In this document: positions 7,847 through 16,372 of the stretch, one piece after another
Layout: the number at the start of each line of letters is the position of its first letter
Numbering within the stretch: position 1 is the stretch's first letter
Origin: SZUA-444 sp965226565
GTDB lineage: Bacteria > Bacillota > Clostridia > Oscillospirales > Ruminococcaceae
Assembly (NCBI GenBank): GCA_965226565.1
Contig: CBDDDI010000005.1
Coordinates: forward strand, 529,066 to 593,065
Reading direction: 5' to 3'
Length of the DNA stretch: 64,000 nt
Position numbers and translations under genes: made by a program
The notes under the pieces: model-generated
Seen by the model: the letters and a program-made list of their open reading frames with translations, nothing else
Databases searched by the model: none
What the model was told of the DNA's origin: nothing

Positions 7847-8665
7847 ATGTTAAGAATAGGTGATTTTTCAAAACTATCAAGGATTAGTATACGAATGCTA
7901 CGGCATTATAATGAAATAGGTTTGCTTATACCAAAGGCAACTGATAGCTTTACTGGATACCGTCACTATAGTGAAGACCAACTGCCAATAGCGGGTAGAA
8001 TTACATCTTTAAAAGATATGGGTTTCAAACTTTCTGCAATTGGAGAAATTTTGAAAATCTATGATAATCCGGAGGCACTTGCTGAATTTTTGGTGATAAA
8101 ACAGAAAGAAGTTTTAGCAGAGTCTGAAGAAACAAACCGTCGTTTACTTTACCTTGATACAGCTATTAAAAGGCTAAGAAAGGACGAAACTGCTATGAAT
8201 TATAATGTATCTTTAAAAACTTTACCTGAGCAATATGTTGCAAGTGTAAGAAAAATAATTCCTTCTTATGAACAAGAGGGAATGTTATGGGGAATTTTAA
8301 TGCAGGAAACTGCAAATCTTAAAATGCAAGATAGCGACCCTTGCTACACAATGGCTATATTCCATGATGAAGAATATAAAGAGTCAGATGTCGATGTTGA
8401 GGTTCAAAAATCTGTTAAAGGCAAATACTCTGACACAAAAAATGTCATGTTTAAAACTAAACCTGCCGTGGAAATTGCATCTGCAACATTTACAGGTAGT
8501 TATGAAAAAATAAGCGAAGTAAATGAATCAGTAGCCAAATGGGTACAAGATAACGGATATATTTTTACAGGGGCGGCATTTAATATTTATCATGTCAGTC
8601 CTCATGAAACACAAAATCCAGATGAATATGTAACCGAAGTTTGCTATCCAGTTAAAAAGAATTAA
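7847..8665 (+). CDS. MerR-family transcriptional regulator with GyrI-like effector domain
   Basis: The 272-residue protein starts with a MerR winged helix (MLRIGDFSKLSRISIRMLRHY, residues 1-70, including the GYRHYSEDQL wing). A coiled-coil dimerisation helix spans about 75-120. The C-terminal half (about 125-270) is a GyrI-like/effector-binding domain of the BmrR/BltR kind that binds small hydrophobic or cationic compounds. Such regulators usually activate a transporter or enzyme gene nearby, but none lies next to it in the element, so the target may have been lost or lie elsewhere. It is the only well-preserved regulatory gene of the element, and it runs against most other element genes. GAGG precedes the ATG, and a strong terminator follows. 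Confidence 0.88.
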   Translation: MLRIGDFSKLSRISIRMLRHYNEIGLLIPKATDSFTGYRHYSEDQLPIAGRITSLKDMGFKLSAIGEILKIYDNPEALAEFLVIKQKEVLAESEETNRRLLYLDTAIKRLRKDETAMNYNVSLKTLPEQYVASVRKIIPSYEQEGMLWGILMQETANLKMQDSDPCYTMAIFHDEEYKESDVDVEVQKSVKGKYSDTKNVMFKTKPAVEIASATFTGSYEKISEVNESVAKWVQDNGYIFTGAAFNIYHVSPHETQNPDEYVTEVCYPVKKN

Positions 8666-8680
8666 TTTAATTTTGAAGAT

Positions 8681-8711
8681 ACCGTCTGCTGAAAATGCAG
8701 ACGGTTTTTTT
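8681..8711 (+). terminator. Terminator after MerR gene
   Basis: ACCGTCTGC (8681-8689) pairs with GCAGACGGT (8697-8705), followed by T7. Confidence 0.9.
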
Positions 8712-8789
8712 ATAAAACATTTTTGGAAAGCATAATATTGTTTCACAAAAAATTCTTCTCTATAAATACAGAATAGAATTTTATATTTA

Positions 8790-9341
8790 TTAACTTATAT
8801 TCCTATTCCATTGTAATTTTGGTAATATCTCATTTTCAAAAACTGTATCATTATAATAAGTAACATTTAAATTATTAATACGTTCTTCCAACCAATCTTT
8901 AATTATAAGAAAATCCGAAATAATCAAATCAATATCTTTTGATGATAAATCTGTAGTAAATTTATTACTTACAAGAGAATTTTCATATAACTCTAACATA
9001 TCCAATCTATATGTATAATTTGCAAATGTCAAGTTATTGCTATTTCCCCAAGATATAGGTTTTTCCGATACTTTATAATACATGAGAGATTTCTCTAACC
9101 ATGATATAATTCTAGCCAAATTATACTTATAATCATAATTTCTTGTATTTTTAATATTTAAAGTATCAAGTGCTGCCGAAAGATGATTATAATGTTGTTT
9201 GATATAATAATTTGATGTTCTTATCTTTTCTTCTTTAAGATTGTTATTTTCAATCATAGTAAATATAGAAAAAATATTAAATATCAAAGATATAATTATA
9301 ATTAAAATCCATATACTATTTTTTTTAACAAAACTTTTCAC
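8790..9341 (-). CDS. Hypothetical membrane-anchored protein
   Basis: The 183-residue protein has a short basic start (MKSFVKKNS) and one hydrophobic segment (residues 10-30, IWILIIIISLIFNIFSIF). The remaining ~150 residues are polar and mostly helical in appearance, probably outside the cell. I do not recognise the family. It starts with GTG at 9341, preceded by GGAGG at good spacing, so expression is plausible. It lies in the right half of the element on the same strand as two other unknown genes. Confidence 0.6.
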   Translation of the reverse strand: MKSFVKKNSIWILIIIISLIFNIFSIFTMIENNNLKEEKIRTSNYYIKQHYNHLSAALDTLNIKNTRNYDYKYNLARIISWLEKSLMYYKVSEKPISWGNSNNLTFANYTYRLDMLELYENSLVSNKFTTDLSSKDIDLIISDFLIIKDWLEERINNLNVTYYNDTVFENEILPKLQWNRNIS

Positions 9342-9493
9342 AAACTATATCCTCCAATTATCTTTTTAATTACAATATTATACCATTAAATAAATATTTG
9401 CAAGTAGTAATTTAGAAACACTTCATAACGTATGTATTAATATAAAAGATACAATTATTATACTTAAAATTTATATATTATTTTTTAAAAAAA

Positions 9494-10137
9494 TTATTTA
9501 TAAGGTGCAGCCACAATTATAGCGTCGCTTACTAAATTATCATCACGTGTAAAGCCAAGACTAAACTTAAAAATTACGCCTGAGGTTTTATCAAAATCTG
9601 AATTAGACATATGTTGTTTTTTACTTCAATTGAATATTGATCTTCTTCATCATTTAAAATTTGCTTAAAAGGAATTTTAAACCCTCTTACCTTTTTGCAT
9701 ACATCAAATGTAATTGGTGGGTCAATATTGACTACTTTGCCATACGATTTCCAATTTAACGCCACGCCCATAGGTCCAACACCCAAACTAAGATTTACAT
9801 CAACACCTAATCCTCCAGTTTTTTTAGTACTTTTCGCTCCATAATCAAGTGACACAAAAGCATCTTTATTTGTGCTTCCAGCTAATACAGTTGTAGCTAC
9901 CGTACTATGAACATGTAAAAAATCCATATCAATTTCTTGACCATAACCAAAATATTGATTATCTACTACTTCAAGCATAAATGTATCCAGTCCTACACCA
10001 TCATTATTTATTATATCACGAACATTAGCAGTCACTTTTAATTTAATTTTATATACATAACAATTTCCTGGACCATCTTTATATGTAATTGTTTTTGTTT
10101 CATATTTAACATGAGGTCGAGAGAATTTACTATTCAT
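9494..10137 (-). pseudogene. Unknown glycine-rich beta protein, frameshifted near its end
   Basis: The first 187 codons (start ATG 10137) end prematurely at 9574. Just before the stop, the alternative frame continues as SNSDFDKTSGVIFKFSLGF, then TRDDNLVSDAIIVAAPYK, to a TAA at 9494-9496. Adding one A to the A6 run at 9617-9622 joins the two frames into a protein of about 213 residues. The protein is beta-rich, with no signal peptide. A Gly/Val/Ser stretch (TGGLGVDVNLSLGVGPMGVA, about 108-127) looks like an amphipathic beta-hairpin. Function unknown. It lies 31 bases after a secreted protein gene, and the two probably form one transcript. Coordinates cover the full reconstructed gene. Confidence 0.6.
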
Positions 10138-10168
10138 TATTGTATTGTTATCTTTTTTCTCTATTATT

Positions 10169-10840
10169 TTATAACTGATAAATATTTAAAGAAGTTACCA
10201 ACATTTCATCATCTTCTTCAGAAGAAATTGTAGGTGAATAAACATTGATCCACCAATGTTCCTTAGTAATATCTTCTAATTCGGATAAGTGATTATATAT
10301 ACCACAAATAGATGCTGCAGTTAATTCATTTAACAGGACTTCAAAAGACAGTATTGCATTTGTAGCTTTTTCCAATAAATATATTTTTATCACATCTTGA
10401 TTTATCAAAGAGTGATTTATTCTAAATTTATCACCATTACTTTCATTAACTATTGAAAAATGAATAACATCAAAATTATTTTTTTCGTCTATAACATCCC
10501 CTATAATGTTATCTTTCTCTAAAGTAGCTTTATATAGGTTTCCTACCAAATTAAAATCCATTTGCTTACTATTATACGTAACCATTCCAGTCAATTGCAA
10601 AGTGTTGTCTATTAAGATATCTACTTCTTCAAAATTAATAGTAGGGATACTAACATTTCTACTATAGTTTATATTAGAATCTGTATATACTTTCTTATCC
10701 AAATATTCGACATGTCCTGTATATTTAATATGTCCTGTGTATTCATTTGAGCTTCTATTTATCGCAAACGCTAAAATATCGATGCTTACAAGCATTACAA
10801 ACACCAATGTTATAGCTACTATTTTTTTAAATCTAATCAT
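10169..10840 (-). CDS. Secreted hypothetical protein
   Basis: The 223-residue protein has an N-terminal signal peptide (basic MIRFKK, hydrophobic ITLVFVMLVSIDILAFA, likely cleavage near residue 26). The remainder is acidic, with predicted beta-strands and a helical C-terminal segment containing AASICGIYNHLSELEDI. No family is recognised. It is the first gene of a two-gene unit with the frameshifted gene at 9494-10137. A purine-rich AAAGGAA precedes the ATG at 10840. A secreted protein followed by a non-secreted glycine-rich partner suggests a shared extracellular or surface job, which is inference only. Confidence 0.6.
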   Translation of the reverse strand: MIRFKKIVAITLVFVMLVSIDILAFAINRSSNEYTGHIKYTGHVEYLDKKVYTDSNINYSRNVSIPTINFEEVDILIDNTLQLTGMVTYNSKQMDFNLVGNLYKATLEKDNIIGDVIDEKNNFDVIHFSIVNESNGDKFRINHSLINQDVIKIYLLEKATNAILSFEVLLNELTAASICGIYNHLSELEDITKEHWWINVYSPTISSEEDDEMLVTSLNIYQL

Positions 10841-10887
10841 TATTAATTCCTTTCTTCATTTTAAAAATGTGCCATATGAAAATTGAT

Positions 10888-10906
10888 TTGTACCTAAATT
10901 GTACCC
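10888..10906. repeat. Candidate integrase arm-binding repeats, right end
   Basis: Two tandem TTGTACC motifs separated by AAAT-type sequence closely match 3312-3331 at the left end of the element. Confidence 0.4.
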
Positions 10907-11026
10907 AAAGCATTACTAAAAGGTACAATAAACTATAAAAAGATACGATAAGACAAATCAATCAAACCTTTTAGATATAAGGATTTGCGAGAATTTATGA
11001 TAAAATACAAAAAGTCGGGAATCATT

Positions 11027-11049
11027 TTCGAATCCCTCCAGGCACGCCA
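11027..11049 (+). repeat. attR: second copy of 23-bp tRNA-Arg repeat
   Basis: Identical to 3221-3243. Upstream bases do not restore a tRNA, so this is an attachment site and not a second gene. Confidence 0.9.
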
Positions 11050-11057
11050 ATATATGA

Positions 11058-11090
11058 AAGTACTTTCAAACATTTGAAGGTGCTTTTTTT
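11058..11090 (+). terminator. Original tRNA-Arg terminator, displaced by integration
   Basis: AAGTACTTTCAAA pairs with TTTGAAGGTGCTT (two G-U pairs) and is followed by T7. It lies nine bases beyond attR, the same short distance a terminator would have had from the uninterrupted tRNA. Confidence 0.8.
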
Positions 11091-11220
11091 ATGCCTAAAA
11101 ATAAATAAAATAAAACTTTTTTAGTATCAATTGAGTAATTTGATTTATATCAAACTAATTTACAAAAAGATTTAATATATTAGGTATTATCTTAAAACTA
11201 ATTGAAAATTTTAAAATATA

Positions 11221-11249
11221 TTGAAAAAATAAGTAAATAATGATATAAT
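11221..11249 (+). promoter_or_regulatory. Promoter of MORN lipoprotein gene
   Basis: TTGAAA (11221-11226), 17-bp spacer, TATAAT (11244-11249). Confidence 0.7.
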
Positions 11250-11334
11250 ATTGGTAGTTTATAGGAAAAATGAAGAGATTAAAAAACCAATCAAAATATA
11301 ATATAATTAAATCAAATAAGAAAGGGATACAAAT

Positions 11335-12388
11335 ATGAAAAAACTAGTATTAATAATAGCGTTATTAATGTCTTTTTTAACTTTAACAGCTTGTAAAGAA
11401 AATCACTTATTTAAAACAGGAGATTCTTCAACATCTTCTGCAAAAAAAGATGAAGGTAAAGAAATCACATTAGATTTTGCTTTTGGAACAAGAACAGGTA
11501 GATATTGTGGTGAAATGAAAGATGATATTCCTCATGGTAAAGGAAAATTTACATCAACTAATTCTGATGGTGGTAACTGGACATACGAAGGTGAATTTAA
11601 AAATGGTCATTTTGATGGTGAAGGAAAAACTACATGGGAAAGTAGCTCTATACAAACAGGAAAATATAAAAATGATATTATTATTCCTGTAAAAGGCACA
11701 GAAGCAAAAAAATGTTACGTTTACCAGAGAAATATAAAGGACATTGTATTGAGATAGTAGGACAAATATTTGGAGATCCTGAATATTCAGACGATGGAAT
11801 AGGAATACAAATAAATACTGATATAAAAAATTATAAAAACAAAATATTTGTTGCTATTTCAGATGATAATTTTGAAATTAACGATAATGATTATGTAAAA
11901 ATTACTGGATTTATAAGTGATAACATTCAAGGAGAAAATGCTTTTGGAGCACAATTAGAAATGCCATTAATTCTTGCAAAAGAATATAAAAAAATAGATT
12001 ATAAAGATGCTGTTTCACCAACATTAAAAACTGTAAAAACGAATTTAACTAAAAATCAACATGGATACTACATAACTTTGCAAAAAATAGAATTTGCCAA
12101 AAATGAAACACGCTGTTATGTACAAGTTAAAAACAAAGGTTCATCAACATTTAATGTATATAGTTTAAGTTCAAAATCAGTCAAAATAATAAGCAATATG
12201 ATCCTGAATATAATTTGGATGCAAATTATCCTGAAATCCAAGAACAATTATTAAAAGGAAATATAACTGAAGGAATATTAGTTTTTCCAGCAATGGAACA
12301 AAGCAGTTTAACATTACAAATAGAAGCATTCTCTGACAATTGGCAACAAAGCATTAAGCCATATGTATTTAATGTTAAAATAAACTAA
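11335..12388 (+). pseudogene. MORN-repeat lipoprotein gene with two frameshifts
   Basis: The gene starts with a lipoprotein signal (MKKLVLIIALLMSFLTLTAC, Cys at residue 20), followed by two MORN-like repeats (GRYCGEMKDDIPHGKGKF and YEGEFKNGHFDGEGKTTW). The frame then changes at an A7 run (11706-11712) to one reading MLRLPEKYKGHCIEIVGQIF and on to SSTFNVYSLSSKSVK. It changes again at an A4 run (12183-12186) to YDPEYNLDANYPEIQEQLL and ends KPYVFNVKIN at 12388. Restoring one A at each site gives one continuous protein of about 351 residues. MORN repeats commonly bind membranes or act as spacers; the C-terminal domain is a beta-sandwich of a kind seen in clostridial lipoproteins. The whole length still looks conserved in code, so damage is recent or an assembly artefact. 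Confidence 0.8.
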
Positions 12389-12404
12389 TAATATTTATAA
12401 TTTT

Positions 12405-12437
12405 AAAAAGCTCTCTATTAAAAATAGAGAGCTTTTT
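12405..12437 (+). terminator. Terminator after MORN lipoprotein gene
   Basis: AAAAAGCTCTCTAT and ATAGAGAGCTTTTTT form a 14-bp stem with a 5-base loop and T tail. The flanking A run also allows minus-strand use. Confidence 0.85.
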
Positions 12438-12586
12438 TATTTTTATCAATAACCTATAGACATATAATCTAACTTATATTCTTAATCATTGATTTTTATT
12501 CGATATAATTTAATATTACTTCCTTTAATTATATTAATCATTTTATTTTTTAATATTATTTTTCATAATATTTATATATTAAACTA

Positions 12587-13861
12587 TTATTCCCATCTTA
12601 TTGCTTCTGTTGGTCTAATTTTTGAAGCATAAATAGCTGGAATTATAGAAAAAACGATTCCTTGAATTAATGCAATACTTAAAGAATTAAAAACTATTTT
12701 CCAATTTAATTTTAAATAAAAATCGATATAACAATAATTAATAAATACAAAAGATAATATAACACACAAACTAATAGAAATAATAATTGTTACTATCCAA
12801 GCTATAAAAGATATTATTACACTTTCTAAAATAAATTGTATTAAAATATCTGATTTATGAGCGCCAAGAGCTCTTCTAATTCCAATTTCAAAAATTCTTT
12901 CTTTAATAGAAAAAAACATAATTGTCATAACAATAAATCCTGCAATTAATAAAATAACAATTGACAAAGTGGTATAAAACGATTTCATTTCAAGCTCATT
13001 TTCTTTTGCTTCTTTCAACAAACTCTTTTGACTTACTATTCTAATTTCAGGATTATTAATAGAATTAAAAAACTCATAACCTTTTTTATTATCATCGACT
13101 TTATATATAGTATACGAATCAAAAGAAAGCTTGTCTTTATATATAGTATTAAATAACATATCTGGAATATATGCTGACGATGTATATTCTAATTTTTTAT
13201 TTTTACTTTTCAAACTTTTATTAAAATCCAAATTATATTGAACAACATTTACAGGATCATTAATAACTCCAACAACTTCAAAAGAATATAATTTTCCATT
13301 AATAATGTAATCTATTTTCTTACCAACTGAATTCTCTGTTGAAAAGAACATTTTGGAAAAACTTTTAGTAATAATAATAACTTTACTTTTATTATCAAAA
13401 TCCTTTTTAATAAAATCTCTACCATACAATATTTTACCTGAATACAAATTATCACTATTATTTAAATCTAAATATACTAAATTATTATTTAAAGTAGAAG
13501 AAGCAGAAATTAATGTTGTATAATAACTTATTTTGCTTTGATTATATTTTTTGCGATTATTAAATATATCATTTTGACTAGAAGAATGTACGCACCATTT
13601 ATCATATTCAAAATCACATTTTTTAAGCTTATTTTCTATTTTATCACTATCAGTATTAAAAAAATTACAAAAATAAAAATTTTCAGGAAAAGCAAAAGCA
13701 TTTTTATACATATTTCTAACTGTAGAATCACAAAATACATTTCCTAAAACATATATAAACAAACCAATTGATACACCAATAGTAGTCAAAACAACTCTAA
13801 TTTTATTTGAAAACATTTTATAAAAAGTAAGTTTAAAATATAATAATTTTTTCTTCATCAT
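12587..13861 (-). CDS. FtsX/MacB-like ABC transporter permease
   Basis: The 424-residue protein has one N-terminal membrane segment (about 20-45, RVVLTTIGVSIGLFIYVLG), a ~240-residue extracellular domain of MacB-PCD type, and three C-terminal membrane segments (from about 290). It contains the FtsX signature IGIRRALGAHKSDI and ends with YASKIRPTEAIRWE. With the ATPase and membrane fusion protein it forms a MacAB-like complex that moves peptides or lipoproteins or senses envelope stress, not a classical pore transporter. Its ATG ATG start overlaps the stop of the ATPase gene, so the two are translationally coupled. Confidence 0.88.
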   Translation of the reverse strand: MMKKKLLYFKLTFYKMFSNKIRVVLTTIGVSIGLFIYVLGNVFCDSTVRNMYKNAFAFPENFYFCNFFNTDSDKIENKLKKCDFEYDKWCVHSSSQNDIFNNRKKYNQSKISYYTTLISASSTLNNNLVYLDLNNSDNLYSGKILYGRDFIKKDFDNKSKVIIITKSFSKMFFSTENSVGKKIDYIINGKLYSFEVVGVINDPVNVVQYNLDFNKSLKSKNKKLEYTSSAYIPDMLFNTIYKDKLSFDSYTIYKVDDNKKGYEFFNSINNPEIRIVSQKSLLKEAKENELEMKSFYTTLSIVILLIAGFIVMTIMFFSIKERIFEIGIRRALGAHKSDILIQFILESVIISFIAWIVTIIISISLCVILSFVFINYCYIDFYLKLNWKIVFNSLSIALIQGIVFSIIPAIYASKIRPTEAIRWE

Positions 13862-14508
13862 TTTAAACCTCTATCTGAAATATGTAAAACTCTAGTTGCT
13901 CCTGTATTAATATAAGTATTATGTGTAACCAAAATAATCGTTTTTCCACTTTGATGTAATTCTTTTAAAATAGAAAAAACTACATTACTATTTTTATCAT
14001 CTAAATTTCCAGTTGGCTCATCAGCAAAAATAATTTTTGGAGATAAACTAATAGCTCTAGCAATAGCAACACGTTGTTTTTCTCCTCCAGACAAATATTG
14101 AACTTTTTTATATAAAATATCTTTTATATTAAGTTTTTCAATTATAAAATCAATTTTGTCATAAAACATTTTATTTAACTGCAATTTTGAATAAATAAAA
14201 GGCACAAATATATTTTCATACGCAGTCATATTAGAAATCAAATTATAAGATTGAAATATATATCCTAAATAATTATTTCTAATACTGCTAATTTGTTCAT
14301 CTGAACATTCTTTAGTATTTATATTATCTATTAAAATTTTTCCTTGATATTTGTTATCTAACAAACCTAAAAGATTTAATAATGTACTTTTTCCAGAACC
14401 AGATTCTCCAACAATTTGTACAAACTCACCTTTTTGTATATGTAAATTCAAATCACTATAAATTTCTTTATTACCAAAACTTTTATTAACATCAATTAAT
14501 TCAATCAA
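13858..14508 (-). CDS. ABC transporter ATPase, MacB/LolD type
   Basis: The 216-residue ATPase has the Walker A motif GESGSGKSTLLNLLG (about residue 35), Q-loop IFQSYNLI, ABC signature YLSGGEKQRVAIARA, Walker B KIIFADEPTGNLDD and H-loop LVTHN. The TGNLD ending is typical of the MacB/LolD/SalX group that pairs with FtsX-like permeases. A TTG at 14520 is also open, but the TTG at 14508 follows GAGGTG and gives the usual family start MIELIDVNKSFG. The gene overlaps the fusion-protein stop region and is coupled to the permease gene. Confidence 0.88.
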   Translation of the reverse strand: MIELIDVNKSFGNKEIYSDLNLHIQKGEFVQIVGESGSGKSTLLNLLGLLDNKYQGKILIDNINTKECSDEQISSIRNNYLGYIFQSYNLISNMTAYENIFVPFIYSKLQLNKMFYDKIDFIIEKLNIKDILYKKVQYLSGGEKQRVAIARAISLSPKIIFADEPTGNLDDKNSNVVFSILKELHQSGKTIILVTHNTYINTGATRVLHISDRGLK

Positions 14509-14516
14509 TCTACACC

Positions 14517-15401
14517 TCAAGCATCTATATTTGGCGTATTATTATTATCTTTCTTTTTTTCTTCATAATCAGCCATACTTACTCCATCAGCGACCATATC
14601 TATTACATCATCTTCTTTAATTCCACTAACTACTTCTACAGCACCATTCGTAACTAATCCAATCTCAACATTAGTAGGAATAATAGTTTCATCATTAATC
14701 AATAAAACTTGATATAAATCATCGCTTTTTATAATATATTTTTTAGGAACAATTAATACATTATCTTTTTTATCTACTAAAAATTGTATAACTACATCTT
14801 GTCCTAAAATCAAACTCATATCAGGTTTTGATAATAAAAGTTTAGCTGATAACATACCTTTTTCTGCAATAGGATTTATTATTTGTATTTTAGCTGTATA
14901 TTTATTACCATTATTAATAATCGTATATACTTTATCAAACAATTTATTATTATAATACTCAACAGGTATTTGTGCATCAATATATATATCAGATAAATTA
15001 AGCAACTCAAATGATGTTTTATATTTTTCTTGTGTAACATTCATCACATATGCATCTTCTGTAGCAACAACTTTTCTATTATTAGTACTTGCTAAAATTT
15101 GATCTTTTCTTACTAATTGACCTATCTTTGAAACATATTTAAAATTATTAATATTACTTTTAACATCAACTATTTTATATGATTCTACATCAGCATTAAT
15201 ACTTCCATTAAACTCTATAACATGTTCTAAATCACCTTTTGATACTTTAAAAGCATGTTGAGAAAGTTTAACGGAATTTTTTACGTTATCAAGATTCATG
15301 TTTACATTATACATATCTTTACTATTGGTAATTGCCAATAAAATAACATTTCCACATAATATAAGTATAATTAAAATAGCCAGTGAAATTTTCTTTACCA
15401 T
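14517..15401 (-). CDS. HlyD/MacA-type membrane fusion protein
   Basis: The 294-residue protein has one N-terminal membrane anchor (residues 5-25). A short lipoyl-like region follows (EFNGSINADVESYKIVDVKS, then IGQLVRKDQILA near 100). Beta-barrel and membrane-proximal segments include VLIVPKKYIIKSDDLYQVLL, a block typical of MacA/YknX-type adaptors. The C-terminus is an acidic, Lys/Asn-rich tail. In Gram-positive MacAB-like systems this protein links the permease to an extracellular substrate. It lies eight bases downstream of a lipoprotein gene and overlaps the region of the ATPase start, in one operon. Confidence 0.8.
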   Translation of the reverse strand: MVKKISLAILIILILCGNVILLAITNSKDMYNVNMNLDNVKNSVKLSQHAFKVSKGDLEHVIEFNGSINADVESYKIVDVKSNINNFKYVSKIGQLVRKDQILASTNNRKVVATEDAYVMNVTQEKYKTSFELLNLSDIYIDAQIPVEYYNNKLFDKVYTIINNGNKYTAKIQIINPIAEKGMLSAKLLLSKPDMSLILGQDVVIQFLVDKKDNVLIVPKKYIIKSDDLYQVLLINDETIIPTNVEIGLVTNGAVEVVSGIKEDDVIDMVADGVSMADYEEKKKDNNNTPNIDA

Positions 15402-15409
15402 TCTATCAC

Positions 15410-16288
15410 CTATTTTTTCAAATTATCTATATAACTTTTAATTTCTGAATTTTTCATATAATTATATTTGTAAATATTATTTGTATCAATAAATATTTTT
15501 TTTGTATTATTATCTATATATTTTAATATCATTGACGTTCTAATAATGTTTGCATCAGATGTTTTATCTAAATATTTCAAAGGTGTTTTAAAAGTGAATG
15601 TATTTGAAGCTTTAATAGTTTTGTTTATTTTCAAATTATCTATTTCTTTCTCATCCATAGTAAAGTTTGTAAAATCAACATAACCTAAAATCTTACAACT
15701 TTCTACTAAAACATCTTTTTCTGTATAAAAAACCAATCTCCATGGATTTCTTTCATCCGCTAATTTTGAATTTATTAGTGGAGCTCCAGAATCATATAAC
15801 ACTGTACCGTCCGAAGGTATATATTCACCATTTTCTGATTCATATTGATAATTTGTTACTTTAAAATATGGAGTTTTATAATCAATTTCTTTTCCATCAA
15901 CATTTAATTTAAAGCTTTCTATTTTAGTATTTAATGGTTTATTTTTATCTTTATCAATAATATCTAACATAATAAAATGAATATGGTATCCATTGTACTC
16001 ATGATATTCATCTGTAAACTTTTGACTTTTAATCTTAAGATCATCACTTTCAAGTTGATTCACAGATATATTATCAATTTTACTAGTTGATATTACTGGC
16101 AATGTTACATTAGCAACATTCATCTCTTCATTTTCAATACATAAATTATATCTAACAATATCTCCACCAAATACTTTAATCTCTTTATTATTTTTTACAA
16201 CATCTTTATAATTTTGTTCATTACTAGAACATCCGAATAACGGTATTGAAAGTGCTAATGCAAGTACTATTGTAATTATTTTTTTCAT
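15410..16288 (-). CDS. Hypothetical lipoprotein of the ABC cluster
   Basis: The 292-residue protein starts with a lipoprotein signal peptide (MKKIITIVLALALSIPLFGC, lipobox LFGC, Cys at residue 20). It is beta-rich and acidic, with no family that I recognise. It lies between the secreted protein gene and the fusion-protein gene on the same strand. A role as a surface-bound receptor, chaperone or immunity factor for the ABC system is possible, but this is inferred from position only. Confidence 0.65.
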   Translation of the reverse strand: MKKIITIVLALALSIPLFGCSSNEQNYKDVVKNNKEIKVFGGDIVRYNLCIENEEMNVANVTLPVISTSKIDNISVNQLESDDLKIKSQKFTDEYHEYNGYHIHFIMLDIIDKDKNKPLNTKIESFKLNVDGKEIDYKTPYFKVTNYQYESENGEYIPSDGTVLYDSGAPLINSKLADERNPWRLVFYTEKDVLVESCKILGYVDFTNFTMDEKEIDNLKINKTIKASNTFTFKTPLKYLDKTSDANIIRTSMILKYIDNNTKKIFIDTNNIYKYNYMKNSEIKSYIDNLKK

Positions 16289-16372
16289 AATTATATCTCT
16301 CTTTCTTTAAATTAATAATTTTCAAATTGCAATTAATTATATTTAAACACCAAATTAATTTATAGTAAAAAT

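Larger units (their letters stand above)
3221..11049. mobile_element. 7.8-kb integrated element in tRNA-Arg
   Basis: A 23-bp exact direct repeat bounds the region: 3221-3243, within the tRNA-Arg T-arm and acceptor 3' end, and 11027-11049. An integrase gene lies next to the left end and points toward it, the usual arrangement for tRNA-targeted integrative elements. Inside are an intact tyrosine recombinase, remains of two others, a transposase-like fragment, a MerR regulator and several proteins without recognised relatives. No conjugation, replication or phage structural genes are visible, so it is either a decayed element or a passively mobilised island. Confidence 0.85.

Noticed and set aside
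11020..11049. A second tRNA-Arg at the right end of the element
   Set aside because: Only the T-arm and acceptor 3' sequence is present; the D and anticodon arms are missing, so it is an attachment site.
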